In this document: one piece after another, positions 44,200-57,010 of the stretch
How the letters are laid out: each line of letters starts with the position of its first letter
How positions within the stretch are numbered: the first letter of the stretch is position 1
Origin: Apostichopus japonicus
Taxonomy: Eukaryota; Echinodermata; Holothuroidea; Aspidochirotida; Stichopodidae
DNA: 60,000 bases
NCBI RefSeq assembly: GCF_037975245.1
Contig: NC_092577.1
Location: 11,786,013 to 11,846,012 of the forward strand
Direction of reading: 5' to 3'
Notes under the pieces: model-generated
What the model saw: only the letters and a program-made list of their open reading frames with translations
Database searches by the model: none
What the model was told of the DNA's origin: nothing
Made by a program: the position numbers and the translations under genes

Positions 44200-45290
44200 T
44201 TGGTTTTGAGTGTTCAAAGTAATTCTAGTCATAGAACAGTTACTCCCAAAACACCCACAAAATAAAATAATAGGCCCATGTTAGTTTCCTGACGATAGAA
44301 AGGGGCGGTTCCTCTCTGCGTTATTAGAGCGTAACTTACTGTTAGCTCTTTATGCTCATACAAACTGCTCTTCTGGTCACCTGAAGCTTTTGTCGCTTTA
44401 CCTTACATAGTTAAACGTTTAATCAAGTAATCACACTTTTATTCTTGTATCTTTTTAATTCTAGCAGAAAAAGCTTCGACATGCATTCTACGTTGAAAGG
44501 AAAATGTCGTCCAATGTGACAGACCTATAGCTTGTCACGCGATGGATTAACAATTTCATTTAGTTAGATTCTTACCCTGTAATTCACTCAAATTGCTTTT
44601 TTTTAATCGCAAGTGAGTTGCAGTTTTTGTAATTTGGAATTCATCACGATGAGCATGTTTTAACTTTACCACTATCATATATTAAACTCCATCATGCTTT
44701 ACATCTTCTCAAGATTGTTTGCAATTAACAACAACTAAAATTGCCGCAAAATCAATACTGGATATTTAAAGCTGGAACTTTCACCAATTATATTTTTACT
44801 TCTTAACCTTTTCCAACGTGGTTATTCTCTTCTTGATGTAAATCACAACATCCTACTTCCATTAACATTCATAATGAAGAATATTGAAAAGGCAAGGGAA
44901 TTGTTTCTGTGGTTGAGAAAACAATACTAACAAATGAACAGTCGTGTCGACATCATACACATGACAGTGGTTGTGACGGGACCGTTGTTGAATTGGTGGC
45001 AGCGTAATGATTGTCTGACAAAATATCCATCCATTCAACATTTATTCCACTATAGCGCCAACACTCACGACTGTCATATCCACGTAGGACTTTCTGCTGA
45101 TACTTCCTCAAGGGTGATACTAAAATACATAACAATGGATGTAGTTAACTGCCTTGATCTGCCTGGATTTGCTTTAGAAAACGACACAATAAAACCAAAT
45201 TCCCAATGTGATACGTAGTCACTTAATGCATTTAAAAGTGAACGCAAGAACACTAGATAAGCTTAACATTCCCATTAGCTGGTATCGATT
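44200..45290. repeat. segmental duplication block, matches 55900-57010
   Basis: Collinear matches: TTTCCTGACGATAGAAA (44286 and 55967), GGTTCCTCTC (44309 and 55990), CACCTGAAGCTTTTGTCG (44380 and 56060) and GTCGACATCATACACAT (44943 and 56675). It lies on the 3' side of both TRIM copies C and D, so C and D share a flank type distinct from A and B. The ORF at 44934-45218 is not conserved in the second copy, so it is not coding. Confidence 0.78.
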
Positions 45291-46130
45291 CTCAAAATAA
45301 TACATCCATCCATGTTACCATTTTCGTAGAAAAAAAGATTATTGCAATAAAATCACTTTTGATCAATGAAAGGCATACTTTTTTTCTGTGACACAACACT
45401 TCATATAACATAACGTTCTTTCTGTAGTGTGGGAGGCAGCCGTAATGCAAGAACAAAGTTATGATGGAAATTTTAGGTCGTAACATCTCCACTCCTCATA
45501 CCAACAACCGTTATTCCATACGTCATTTCACTACATAATTCACATTCATACCGTCTTATCGCCAGATATATGTATGCACATATCAGCAATGTGCAAGTAC
45601 AACTGTTATTTAGTACTGTCAATAAAATAACCACGTTTCTTATAGTCATGTGACACGGAAGGCATTTTAATTGAGATATTCAGTCATTATTAATTATTAA
45701 TTTTAATATAGTTAATTATTGATGCTGTCATTTTATGATTTGCAAATGTTTATGTTTACTCTTATTTACATGGCGTATCATGATATAACTAATAAGGCGA
45801 ATGACTTTATCAAAGAAAGCTCCGCATCCTTGAACAGCGAATATTTCTTAATCATGCATGCATTAATAAATTAATTAATCAGTATATCAAAACAATGGAA
45901 ACCATAAGTATAAGTAGAGAATGACATATTTAACATTCTTGTTTCACTGAATTCATGAAAAGGAAGGAAATTAAGGAAGGTAAAATACATGAGAGAAGGA
46001 GAGCAATATCAACTTAGAAATATTACTCTTCCTTGAATTTCCTCTGATTTTAGTTTGAATGAGAACTCGAGGTCTAGGAACATGCCAGAATCCATGCTCC
46101 CAATGTTATCTGCGATGAAGTATTTCCGAC
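45291..46130. other. intergenic, nothing recognised
   Basis: AT-rich non-coding DNA, including palindromic TTAATTATTAATT-type stretches near 45690. No gene found. Confidence 0.4.
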
Positions 46131-46165
46131 GTCTACGTCACTACTAGACCGTAAATGTGTGCATA
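46130..46165 (-). pseudogene. tiny remnant of a TRIM 3' end
   Basis: CTACGTCACTACTAGACCGT matches the last codons and stop of the other TRIM copies (31352 and 57580 regions: YGLV then stop). Homology is lost beyond about 46165. It is too short to classify alone, but its place in the array and the duplicated block that follows at 46640 support it. Confidence 0.55.
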
Positions 46166-46639
46166 TTTGTGGTCTTGAATTATACATGAAATAAACCAGG
46201 AGAAGTGTGTGCCGGACTGTACTGGTTGTAACAACAAAGGTGAAGGGTGCTGATTTTAGAAGCGGGGTTACGAAGCTTCGTTGCAGGGTTACGAAGTAGT
46301 TGAAATTCAACAATTTTGAAAAGCTTTCGTAAGATATAGAAGTTTTAACCTGGTAGTTAACGAATGTTACCCATGTTATCCAGTCATTTGGCCGCTCCAA
46401 GTTGAGCTATAAAGTTGTCACAGGTAGCTTGCAACACAAATGACCAGTCACATAGCAATTTTTTTGAGTGCTGGACTGGCCTACTTGCTATTGGGTGCAT
46501 CATCTGTCCATCGTTACCTAGTTTTATTTCCTCGTGAAAGGATCTTAATGAGTGATAAACCTGAACATAGTGTTGCATTCCGTTCTTTCAAGGAAAGTAA
46601 GATTGTTCCATTTATCCTTTAGTAACTCTTTGACGCCAG
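46166..46639. other. intergenic
   Basis: No recognisable gene. It replaces the propeller sequence expected after the TRIM remnant, so it is probably inserted or rearranged DNA. The ORFs of 60-108 codons are unconvincing. Confidence 0.35.
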
Positions 46640-47420
46640 TTTACCCTTATTTAAATATTAACATTTGACTGTAAAATGTTAGTTAACAAACGTCATTGTT
46701 TAAAAATATAGAAAATCATTTCACCTCATTAGCATACACACCATAAACAATATTTTGAATACATCATCAACGACATACGCCAACAGTTATCTAGTTTACT
46801 ATCAGGAAGCTGAATTTGTCAGACTTTACCTTAACAGCAGAATCTTACTTGTATTAAAGTGAGGTTGAATCTTTTTGGTGCGTCTATGCGTGTGTTCCTT
46901 AGTATTGTGGAATGTAAAACCCATACAGACATATCCGATTATTTAGTTGAATATGGATGCATTCGTCTCACGCAATTTACGATTTTTTTTTTTGGGGGGG
47001 GGGCTTTCAAAAACCATATATTTATTATTCTCTAAAATAAGCGAACAACTAATTATCGACAAATATTCAGTAAGATTAACACATTTTATTTATTATTTAT
47101 TACCACAAACATTAACCATTTAAAATAAAATAGGCTGATATCATATTTTACTGACATTAGATGTTATACATCAATCTGTATTCAAATTAAAAAAAATATA
47201 TATAAAAAAATGACAGACAGGCGTTACATCTTCAGAGTAATGAAGATGAACACCGTGTCTTCGGAGACTAGTAAATATGAAAAGCGCTTCACAATTACAG
47301 ATACAGAGCAAAATTTGTCATTGAAGGCTGATGTGTAATGCTAAATATCATGAGATATCTTTAAATCAGTTTAATGTAATTTTGTGGATAAATGTGGAAT
47401 GACTAATTTTATTATATAAT
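46640..47420. repeat. duplicated non-coding block, matches 18900-19670
   Basis: Same landmarks in the same order as at 18900-19670, with insertions. It carries a T run followed by a 10-G run (46983-47003) where the paralogue has TTATTGTTGGTTATTTTTTG. Confidence 0.7.
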
Positions 47421-47943
47421 AAAGATAACTATATCTACTCAACTAGATAGTCTAAAGGAGATGAGATTCACATTAATAAACGGGTAATCATGATAACCAA
47501 AAACACAGAAATAACACATGCATGACACATGAATTTTGAAATTAAAAAAAAAATCATCTTCCACTTAAGGTGGCATACTCCTATTAGAGTATATATCCAT
47601 CCGCCCGATTGTTCTCCTTCAGGAAAGTGCCAAAAAAAAAGCAGTAGGTGAACATCCTTTTTGACCTGTTATCAATTATGGACTTGCCTGTCAACAAATT
47701 TGCACGGTCATGATACGGAAAATTGATAGTGCAATGAAAGGCCAACTCGTCAGCTATCCGGTGATGGGTAGCGTTTAGCTAGTGTGAACTTCTATCTAGA
47801 CTAAGAGACCACATTGTTTTGTGTTCGTTACATGTATTACAGGACATTAACAGTAGTTACTGTACCAGCTATGAGTATTGGGTGAGTCAGGTGTGCACCT
47901 TATTAGGTAGTGTTTAACCATACGTTGATATATTTCTTACGTC
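47421..47943. other. TRIM gene C 3' flank, unique sequence
   Basis: No AATAAA was seen in the first 200 nt past the stop of gene C, unlike genes A and B. The stretch 47568-47780 (GGTGGCATACTCCTATTAG onward) looks like an unclassified dispersed sequence. Confidence 0.35.
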
Positions 47944-50124
47944 TTAGTCGGTTGTATACCGCAACTTGTACAGTTTCTTAGTAAGTGCTATAATTACAAG
48001 GATTACCGTCCCATCTTCTTCTAATGGTGTCACATAGGTAACGTCCTCATAAAATGTTCTTTTTGTAAGTAACTGTCGGCCATCCTGGCTGTACTGTACT
48101 AGGATACCTCTCTCGGGACGATTGATGTTTGTAATCCATAACACGTAAATAAAATCGTTCTTGTCGCAACAGATACTGCAAGGCAAGCATCGATCGAGAC
48201 CTGGTTTAGTGAATTTATACATCAGCTTACTCTTTGTTTCCTCCATGCTGACTGCATATGCTCTATCACTACCGCTGCAACAAACAAGGAGATTACCTCT
48301 GTGTACAGTGATATCCAAAGCCCCATTGAGTACATCTGGTAGGGTAAACTTGTGACTGTAATTCAACTGATCAGTAAATACATACACATCTCTGCTGTAA
48401 GTACCAACAATAATATGATTATTCACAGGATCAGTAGTTACACAACTCACTTGCCGACGACGCGGCCCCTCGGAATTGACGTCAATACTTGTCTCCTTGT
48501 CAAATGAACCAACACGTACATCGTAAATGCCCATTTCAGAATCACAAACTGTTATAACTTTGAACTCTGACAAAGAACAGCAATAACGCCACTCACGGAT
48601 ATTGCCCTTATTCTTGAGTATTTCCTGCCGTTGTATTACCCCTTTTCTATTAACCAAAGTTATGTGCGAGTCTCGTCCAGATGCCTTACCAGTTATGACA
48701 AAATTGCCATCGCCACTGCTTGTTATACCACTAATCAACATATCCTCAGTTTCTTTTCCTTCAATTTTTACAACTGACTCTTCATTATGAGCAATCGTGA
48801 AGTTGTCTTTAATTACCTCCGTTATGTCACTGATAACAAAATCAGATAAAAGTTCTAAGTCTGTATATTCTTTTTCCATTTCTTTTATCAGAGGTTCACA
48901 CGCTGCTCTAATATCAGGAAAACACTGAGCGACTGTCCAATCGTCTTTAGAAGCAAGAATTGATGAGGTCGTTGCTGTGAAGTTCTCGCATCGTTGAATA
49001 ATCTTTTCACAATAATCTGCCATTTCTTTCAGCTCATCTTTATTTGTTTTTACACACAAATCTTTGGTTGTTATTAAATCTTTAAGGCAGACATTTAAGC
49101 TATCAAGTTTGCTAATGAGTGCGCCCTCAGTTTTATCACATTTTTGATTAAACTCCTCGAATTTGTCGTCATATTGTCTTTTCACTTTTTTCCTAATTTT
49201 ATCATATTTTCCTCTTACTTGGTTTAATTCCTCTTCTAACTGTTTGGTAATCTGACCGTCTGTATCTCTTCTCATGCTTTCTATATCCTTCAGGCCATTT
49301 TTTCGTACTTCATCACATTCGTCAAGTTTATCATTTATCTTCTGCGTCTGTTTCTTGTGCTGATTTTTCAACTTTTGTGTCTTTTTCTCGGCATTTTCGA
49401 TTAGCTTCTGAGTGTAAGTTTTAATTTTGTTTGGTAAATCGTATAGTTTGTCTCTGTGTTTGTTTAGCTCAGCAAGTTTTGGTTCCAAAAGTTCCCTTTC
49501 ACTGTTTGCTAGTACAGATACGTCTTGTAGGTCATGACCTTTGTGTTTACTATATATACAGACTACGCATACTGGTACATGTCGGCACGTACAGCAACAT
49601 AACTGTGCCTCTTTTTTCATGTGTATGTGGCACCTGGGATCCTCGGTAAGTGTGATTAGTTTCTCCAGTGTTAGGTTTCTGGACTCAACATTATCTAATT
49701 TCAGAATGTGAGTTTGGTGGTCTGTGAACATTTTATTGTTCACGTGAACCATGTAACATTGGTCACATAAGAAGTCTCTACACTTAAAGCAGTATGCAAA
49801 CACTTTTGTATTTCCTGAACAACTCACACATTGTTTAACATTTTCATTTTTAAACGATTTTTGCAGGTTCATAAACTCAAGCATACTCTTCATATGAAAG
49901 TCAGACTTGAAATCATCTACTCCATTTTCTGGTATTACACAATCCTGTTGACATAATGGACACTTAACCGTCCCATCTTGGCTGGCTTGAATAACCGTAT
50001 TCAAGCAATCCCTGCAATATCGATGAAGACATGGTAACAGCTTTGGTTCTCTAAATTGATTCAAACAAACAGAACACAGAAAGAAGTTCTCTGCCAAGTC
50101 TTTGAGAGGAGTCGTCGAAGCCAT
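47944..50124 (-). CDS. TRIM-type E3 ubiquitin ligase, copy C (726 aa)
   Basis: Intact third paralogue ending in TAA. The RING (CSVC, PCLHRYCRDC, CPLC) is complete, with C62 as an extra Cys (QQDCVIP). B-box 1 is CVSC to CDQC and B-box 2 CHIH to HKGH. The coiled coil (about 205-385) is strongly charged and clearly diverged from A and B (for example KNQHKKQTQKINDKLDECDE). The propeller keeps CSLSEFKVITVCDSEMGIYD, HIIVGTYSRDVYVFTD and YSQDGRQLL. Its C-terminus, LTKKLYKLRYTTD, departs from the YTYGL/YTYCL ending of the other copies. The greater divergence marks an older duplication than A/B, with the frame preserved, which argues for function. Confidence 0.93.
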   Translation of the reverse strand: MASTTPLKDLAENFFLCSVCLNQFREPKLLPCLHRYCRDCLNTVIQASQDGTVKCPLCQQDCVIPENGVDDFKSDFHMKSMLEFMNLQKSFKNENVKQCVSCSGNTKVFAYCFKCRDFLCDQCYMVHVNNKMFTDHQTHILKLDNVESRNLTLEKLITLTEDPRCHIHMKKEAQLCCCTCRHVPVCVVCIYSKHKGHDLQDVSVLANSERELLEPKLAELNKHRDKLYDLPNKIKTYTQKLIENAEKKTQKLKNQHKKQTQKINDKLDECDEVRKNGLKDIESMRRDTDGQITKQLEEELNQVRGKYDKIRKKVKRQYDDKFEEFNQKCDKTEGALISKLDSLNVCLKDLITTKDLCVKTNKDELKEMADYCEKIIQRCENFTATTSSILASKDDWTVAQCFPDIRAACEPLIKEMEKEYTDLELLSDFVISDITEVIKDNFTIAHNEESVVKIEGKETEDMLISGITSSGDGNFVITGKASGRDSHITLVNRKGVIQRQEILKNKGNIREWRYCCSLSEFKVITVCDSEMGIYDVRVGSFDKETSIDVNSEGPRRRQVSCVTTDPVNNHIIVGTYSRDVYVFTDQLNYSHKFTLPDVLNGALDITVHRGNLLVCCSGSDRAYAVSMEETKSKLMYKFTKPGLDRCLPCSICCDKNDFIYVLWITNINRPERGILVQYSQDGRQLLTKRTFYEDVTYVTPLEEDGTVILVIIALTKKLYKLRYTTD

Positions 50125-53100
50125 AGCTCTGGTTCACGGGACTCTGTATCAAATAATATAGAAATTTACACATCATTGCTATAATCTTCCTATTTTAATG
50201 AAATAGTTATCGAGCGTCTACATTTACCAAGAACTCCACGTTAAGAGAAACATTAAAGTAGTATTTTTATTTGCTCTTGTTGTATTATGCCTAAAGTCAT
50301 GTGTTGGAAACTCAATTCTTTCGTGGGTGCAAATAACTTTCTTCTGGCCAAACTGTCAGCACCTCAAGTTGTTGAACCACAACCCTGTCCCTGTGCACGG
50401 GGATCTACATTACACAGATCATGTACGGCGTTGTGGATGACATAACCATGTCATTTGATAATGATTTGTTATGAGGTTTTGTTGACGACAATAAAGAACT
50501 ATGTATGTGTTGCCATTTTGATAGAGGAATCTTCGTTATGATAGCACAAACGTAACATCATTTGCTACTTAAGTTGCAAGGAGATTGTTGTACGTTTATA
50601 AGGGGATTCGTGGTCCGATGGACATAGGTAAGCATCCCCGTCTTCAAGATGTTAAAATTGTTCACTTTTTGTGATATTATTTGTATTGTTCTTGACGGTA
50701 GAATACCGGTAGTCAGGACGTATGCCCAAAGACGTAAATTAATAGCAATAAACGGGTGCAACGTTTCTTGACCGGTACTTTTAAGCCGTGATATTCACGT
50801 CGTTTAAAATTCCGTTTAAGAACATTGAACGTTTCACGTTCTTTTTATACTATATAAGGTATTACTAGGCAAATGAAGGCTAACTGCCTATGTAATTACA
50901 GTTTGACTGTAGTTTCGTTTTATCGTCTCCTTTGAAACATTTAATGACTTTTAGTTGTGTTTTTCATCGTAAAACATTTCATTCTATTCAACCCTCGATA
51001 TTACTTTAACCAGCTTCATGTGATGTTGAAGTAGCCTAGAAATCTTCAAAAAAGGTACTTAAATTCAAATTCAAACTGAAATTAAACTAAAGTTTCAATG
51101 TTTAGTTTTTACCAGTTTCATTCTGTTGAGATTCTTTTAGAAATCACAATGCAGTAAATTGCGGAAAATTGCTTTGCACCATCATGATTGAAATGTGTTT
51201 AGTATGGCAGCTGCAGGCAGTACAAACATAAACATTAGTCTAGTAAATTCCGTAACGCGCGGCAATACAGAAAACGGCCGTTACAATGGAACCCAATGTA
51301 GAGACTCCCAATGAGGAAATACTTAATTGCCAATCATGGCACAAATCGAGCGATTTTTGATTCATGGCAAATGGCTAATGGAAGACATTAAACAATATAT
51401 TGAAGTGAACGCTCACTTACCTAATTCTATCGTAAAGATCTCAAACAGAGGTTGATGTCAAAAGTAATGTGCTTCAAAACAAAATAACTGAAACAAAACA
51501 AAGTTAGCATCATTTTGTTAATATTTTTTCTACTCTGAATAACCAGTATCACGTTTAACATGATGCTATACTGTACTCTGTGTAGATGCAAATATAGCAC
51601 AAATCAATACGGCCTGTAGTGATGTATTACAAAGTATTCACAGAGGTTACGATCTAAGGAAGTTATCAACATAGAGGGAAATTCCTTCAAAGGGCGTCCC
51701 ACGGATCAATGATTTTTCATAGTCTATTTACCAATTGTATGAAATTTTCACGTATCTTCGACGTGTTAAATGTTCATTTCAGTTTGAAAAGATGTTCTGT
51801 AAAGAAGTAAGATTGATTTACATTTAAGAAAGGAAAGTTTTATGATTTAAACACAAAATGACTGTGTACCAAATTCCGACAGTTGAACATTTCCACCAAA
51901 GGATTGGGTATGCCTTCTTTGCATAATTTCAGTTTAAAAGTTGCAAGATGATTGTCTTGTTCTGTTATGCGTAGATGCTTGGTACTGTATACTTTACCAA
52001 GATATAACATTATAATTCTGCTTATCTTCTTACAACATTCGACTCCCAAAGCAGACTGAGTGAGATAATAAATAAAAAGTCTGCAAAACTTCGTCAGTCG
52101 GGGGAGAGGGACGGTTCACTTGGGTGAAATTTGCTTTTCTTCCGGGGAAAGATAGGACTACTACTAAGTAATAACCTTCCATTTCACTTCTTTTTGAAAT
52201 CGCAAAATATTTATAAGCAAAACGATGCGTTTTAAGCTACTTCTATAGACACAAATGATAGTCTCAATATGCCTCAGCATGCAACATTTTGACGTCTAAA
52301 TTTCCATTTTCTTTTCGGAGGGTTGGGAGAGGGGTACTCAACATAAAAATCATGACACTACTTAAATCAGTAGGGGAAATTTTCGAGTTTAGTATTATTC
52401 ATTAGCACAATCTTGCATTAAGATATACTTGTATCGACCTAAATGTATGCCTCAGAATGCTTCATTTGACGTTTAGAACTGAATCTATTTCTTTCGCAAC
52501 AGTTCAAACATATACCTCAATTTGTTCTCTTGAGGCCATCAAATAATATTCTTAGCTGTTAAGCTTACCATGACAGATTAATGTCGCCCACATATAGACA
52601 TATCTTCCTTGGAAAGATGCAAATATTACATAAGACACCTATGTAAGCGCATGCGCTGGTAACGCCTTTCCCTTCTTCACTAAGTCCATCTTCAATAGCA
52701 ATCAGGGAGGTGTATATTTTAGCAAGAGTTTGGACAATGTAATCCCACAGCATTTTAATCTTTACTTTAGAATGGTGACCAACAGCTTCTTTAAATTTGG
52801 CTTGTACTGAGAAGATGTCCTAAATAAACTTTAAAACCTGTCAGCATGGGGGGGGGGGGAGGGTTGTTTTGGAGAACAGCACATATATGAAGAAGAACAA
52901 ATATCAATTGTTCGTGCCTGTTGTACCAATCAACCAGAACAATTGAATATTTTGATTCTGATACACACCTTACGATGATCACACAGTAACAGTCTCTATG
53001 TAAGGGGACTGAGGTTGAGAGTGGATGAGTTGTTTGATTGTTTGGTTGTTTGCGCCCAGGTTCTTCCTTGCTGACTTTTTTCAAACGTGTTTTGAGACTG

Positions 53101-53260
53101 GATGTAAGAAGGATATTGAGTTTTTGGTTAGTGCTTTGTATAACGAGGTACTCTTAACGATCACCAGTATTACCCCAAAATATGTCACAAGCTCAAATAA
53201 TATTCAGCATTGGTCACATTTCAACAGTATCGTTTTGTCACTGTAAAATAAATTCCCCAT
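50125..53260. repeat. TRIM 5'-flank repeat, unit C
   Basis: Paralogous to the A and B flanks but shorter: about 700 bases present in A and B (the 14160-14880 part) are missing near 50850. It holds a 12-G run at 52848-52859. Sequence from 52600 to 53260 matches 17100-17660 of unit A, which defines the outer limit of the unit. Confidence 0.78.
50144..50146 (-). promoter_or_regulatory. candidate 3' splice site in the TRIM C leader
   Basis: CAG with a 19-nt leader before the start codon, as in A and B. Confidence 0.35.
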
Positions 53261-55890
53261 CTTGAGATATTTAATCATTTGTTAAAATTTAAGATAGCTA
53301 GGAATAATGTGGAGGATCAAAGGCTATCAAAAAACAAATCTTGAAAACGTTTAGATATGAAAACTTCTAAACTTAATTGTTAGCAAGTACAAAAATATGG
53401 CCAATATTGATGACCTTAACCAATTTAAAAAGAAAAATCCAGTTTTAGGTTCAATTATAATAATGAATAATATTAACAGCGATTCACGATGCGCACATAT
53501 CCGCCCTGCGGGGTGCTCAAGGCGCAAATTAAAAAAAAATATATACAAGGTATGGTAAAAGAAAAAAAAAACTTAAATTAAATCTAAATCACTGATAGCA
53601 CTGGAGCCATTTTGTACAGTGAGTTTTAAACACCAAGTATGCATTTATTTGCCAGGCATGTCATATACCACACTTTGTAAGAATTTCCACCCACCAATGC
53701 ATTGCTTTTGATAATCGATGCTAAAGATAACATTGCCTTGAATAAAGGTCAAGTGCTTTCAGGAGAGATGTTTGACTTCACGCCTTTTGTTAAACTATCA
53801 AGAAAACTTGTTGTGGATAGATCCGTGTACCTCCTATGACAAAAACGTACGGCTGTGCACGATGAATGTATATATTTGACAGGTAATGTTCCAAACTGAT
53901 GCTCTGTTAGGGTAAATGAAAATAGAGCCAGGTACTTTGTCAGTCAAACATTTCTTTCAAAATTCAAAATTGATTTAATTGTTATCCTTGGCATTTGCTA
54001 TTTCGCTTGACAACGGCATTTCCCGCTTGTCGTGACTTAAGCGAGCCACAAATCGCATTTCAACACATTGGAATAAGGGGGTTATAGCCTTGTGAGGTCC
54101 CTGGTGTTAATTTTAGTTAACTTCAGTTGAGTAAAGTCAAGTTCAGTTACAACTCCTTGCACTGATTCTTAAAGCAATATTTCCAGTTCTTGCCAGATTG
54201 GTTGTTTGTGTCAAGGCAATCGATGTATTTTACCTGGAATATCATAAAGAAGTTCTTACAGATTGTGGTATATGACAAGCCTTGCAATAAACTGCACAAA
54301 AATAATGGGGCTTAGAGAATTTTGTGCTAGTAAGTTCAGTAGTGTGATACCAGTGCATGTGATATTGAAAGCTAAGTTCAAGTTGTCCGTTCAAAGTTGA
54401 TGTCATTGGATGTCATAGTTTAAAGGAATCATACTTCCATCACATGATTAAAATGTTCCCTTTAATAATATTTACTTGTTTTTCCATTGATGATCGAATA
54501 CTTAAATTCTCCTAGTATGTTCATCTGTTGCATTGTCAAGGGTATCTGTACTTAATCACATGTTGTACTTATATTTGTTATGCAAGCTTCTTTAATCAAA
54601 CAATGTGTGATCGCGGATTGTAAAGATCAGCATGTTCACATTCATTATCTTTATATGTTCTGCCATTTATTTAAAGGTTTACATGTTTTTAATGTTATAG
54701 AATGATTGATGCTTAATCAAGTTTTCCGATACATTACCTCAGTTCTAAACTTCTTTTGTGAAAACTGTGATTTAAATGTGTCTTTATTAGTAGAATTATC
54801 TACTAGACCTAAAGGCTGTGTGATACTATAGACAGACCAAGACGTTTAATTTCCTTTGATTTATACCAGAGATAATCTCATAATCATGGCACTGTGCACA
54901 ACATATATAAACGTACAGCTTCACTTGTAGAAACATGTAGTTATATTTCGATATATGCTATCATAATTATAATGGTATTCCTACATGATGGAATTCCTCT
55001 TAATTCTGCACTTTCAGCTACTAATGTAATACTTTTCAGAACAGCGTCTTCAGAAAAATTTCTTACAATGCCGTATTAAATACCTGTATGAATATATTTT
55101 CATTTAGCTAAGCAAATACCAGAACTGTTTTCTTTTCTGATATCTTTTCCTCAGTGTGTAAAGTGTCAGATTTGTGGCTATTTAAGGGAACAAGCTGGGC
55201 AATAAAAAACAAACTAATTATAACAATTGTTAAATCTATGCTGTGTTAGTGCTCGTTATCAGTACGTCAGGCATACTACACAATATAATGTAATTTCCTA
55301 CCCCAATTACATGTAAACGTTTACCAATCTGTGGTTAGGCAAGATTTACTTAGAGGTTTTGGAGTTCTCCTGCTCCTGCCTATGTTAGATACTCGTTAAA
55401 AACCCTATCGGGTATCATAACGAGGCTGTTGTTGCGCAACACAGCAGTGATAATAATAATGCGTCGGAAATCTTGTCTTAACATCTCAAGACTGGGGCTC
55501 TCTGTTCTTGTGTTCTTATGTTTCTTGTGGTTAAATATATTATTTAACCTGCATCTTTTGTTTCGTGAGAACATGCGTACATCTATATACAACATCTTGT
55601 TCATGTACATATGAACGGAAGGCATTATGTAACTGTAATTTCCCCTTATAACTGACCACTTAACATTATCTAGCATTTTCATTATGCAATACTCGAAAAA
55701 TGTTGATTGAAAACCGGGCTATTATCATTATTATTGATAATATTATAGAAAAAAAGGGATTGAGGAGAAAGTTTTAATCCACCTAAGAATTATTGCATTC
55801 GACTTTTACCCGATCTGACTTTGCATTAATAAAGCGATATCATGGGTATAGGTAAATACCAGTGAATAATATTTCACCAAGTGGTATGGT
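53261..55890. other. intergenic, mostly featureless
   Basis: About 2.6 kb without coding similarity, separating units C and D. It contains only AT-rich runs and the possible SINE tail listed separately. Confidence 0.4.
53450..53535 (-). mobile_element. possible SINE/LINE tail
   Basis: On the minus strand a GC-rich string (TGCGCCTTGAGCACCC, then GGCGGATATGTGCGC) is followed by AT-rich ATTATTCATTATTATAATT. A conserved GC-rich end plus an ATT-type tail is common for short retroposons of marine animals. There is no A/B box and no second copy in the window, so it stays tentative. Confidence 0.3.
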
Positions 55891-55899
55891 AGTTTGTAA

Positions 55900-57010
55900 A
55901 GTATCCTTATCCTAGAACAATTACTCCTACGATACCCAAATAATACAGTTATAGGCCTACATTAATTTTCCTGACGATAGAAATGGATGGTTCCTCTCAG
56001 TGTTATTAGAGTGTAACTTACCGATAGTTGTATTTGTTCGTACAAACCGCTCTTCCGGACACCTGAAGCTGTTGTCGTCTAACTACTTGTAGTAAACGTC
56101 AGTATATCAAGTTTAATTTAAACGTTTTGATTTATTTTCCCTCTAATATTAGCAGAAACATGTTCAATATTCATTATACGTTGGAAAGGAAAATGGCGTC
56201 TACTGTGACATACCTATAGCTCGTTGTCACGCGATAGATTTATCAATTTGATATAGTTAGACTTTGATCATCTAAAGTATATGAAGTTACACGCTGTGTA
56301 AGTAAACTATTTTCTTATCAGTAGCAGTTTTTGTAAGTTGGACTTCATCACGATGAGCGTGTTATACTTTACCCCGATGATATCTTAAACCACATTATAC
56401 TTTTTATCTGTTGAAGATTGTTTGCACTAAAGCAACAACTAAAATTGCAGTTAAAATTAGAAGAATAACAAATTATTTCAATCCAATCCTTCACCTTTTA
56501 AGTTTGAAGTTATATCATTTATATGTTGACTTCTTCCCCCAATCAAACGTCGTTATTCTTTTTCTAGATTCAACATAAAAATCTAGATTAAAAGGCTTAT
56601 ATTTGAAACATGAATGAAAACGACCATTATTGCTTTTTTATATAATGGGTGCAATACTAACAAATGAACGGTCTTGTCGACATCATACACATAACTAGGG
56701 CAGTGCAATGATTGCCTCACGAACTATCCACTCAACCAACATTATTCCACTACAGCGTTATCACTTAAAACTCTCATATCCAAGAAGGACTTTCTGTCGA
56801 TACTTCCTCAAATGTGACAATAACAAACAAAACAATGGATGTAGTTACCTATACCTTGATCTGTCTAGATTTGCTTTAGAAAACGACACTATGAATTCCA
56901 TATGTTGACATTTTCCAATGTGATAAATAGTCATTTAAGGCATTTAAAGATGAGCAGAAGATACATAAGATAAACTTACATTTCCACTAGTTGGTATCGA
57001 TTCCCCAATT
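55900..57010. repeat. segmental duplication block, unit D copy of 44200-45290
   Basis: See the landmarks given for the 44200 block. Here it lies only about 560 bases from the 3' end of TRIM copy D, against 2.6 kb in unit C, because unit C holds extra DNA between. Confidence 0.78.

Noticed and set aside
44934-45218. 94-codon ORF in the duplicated block
   Set aside because: The paralogous copy near 56660 has frameshifts and stops across the same region, so the frame is not conserved.
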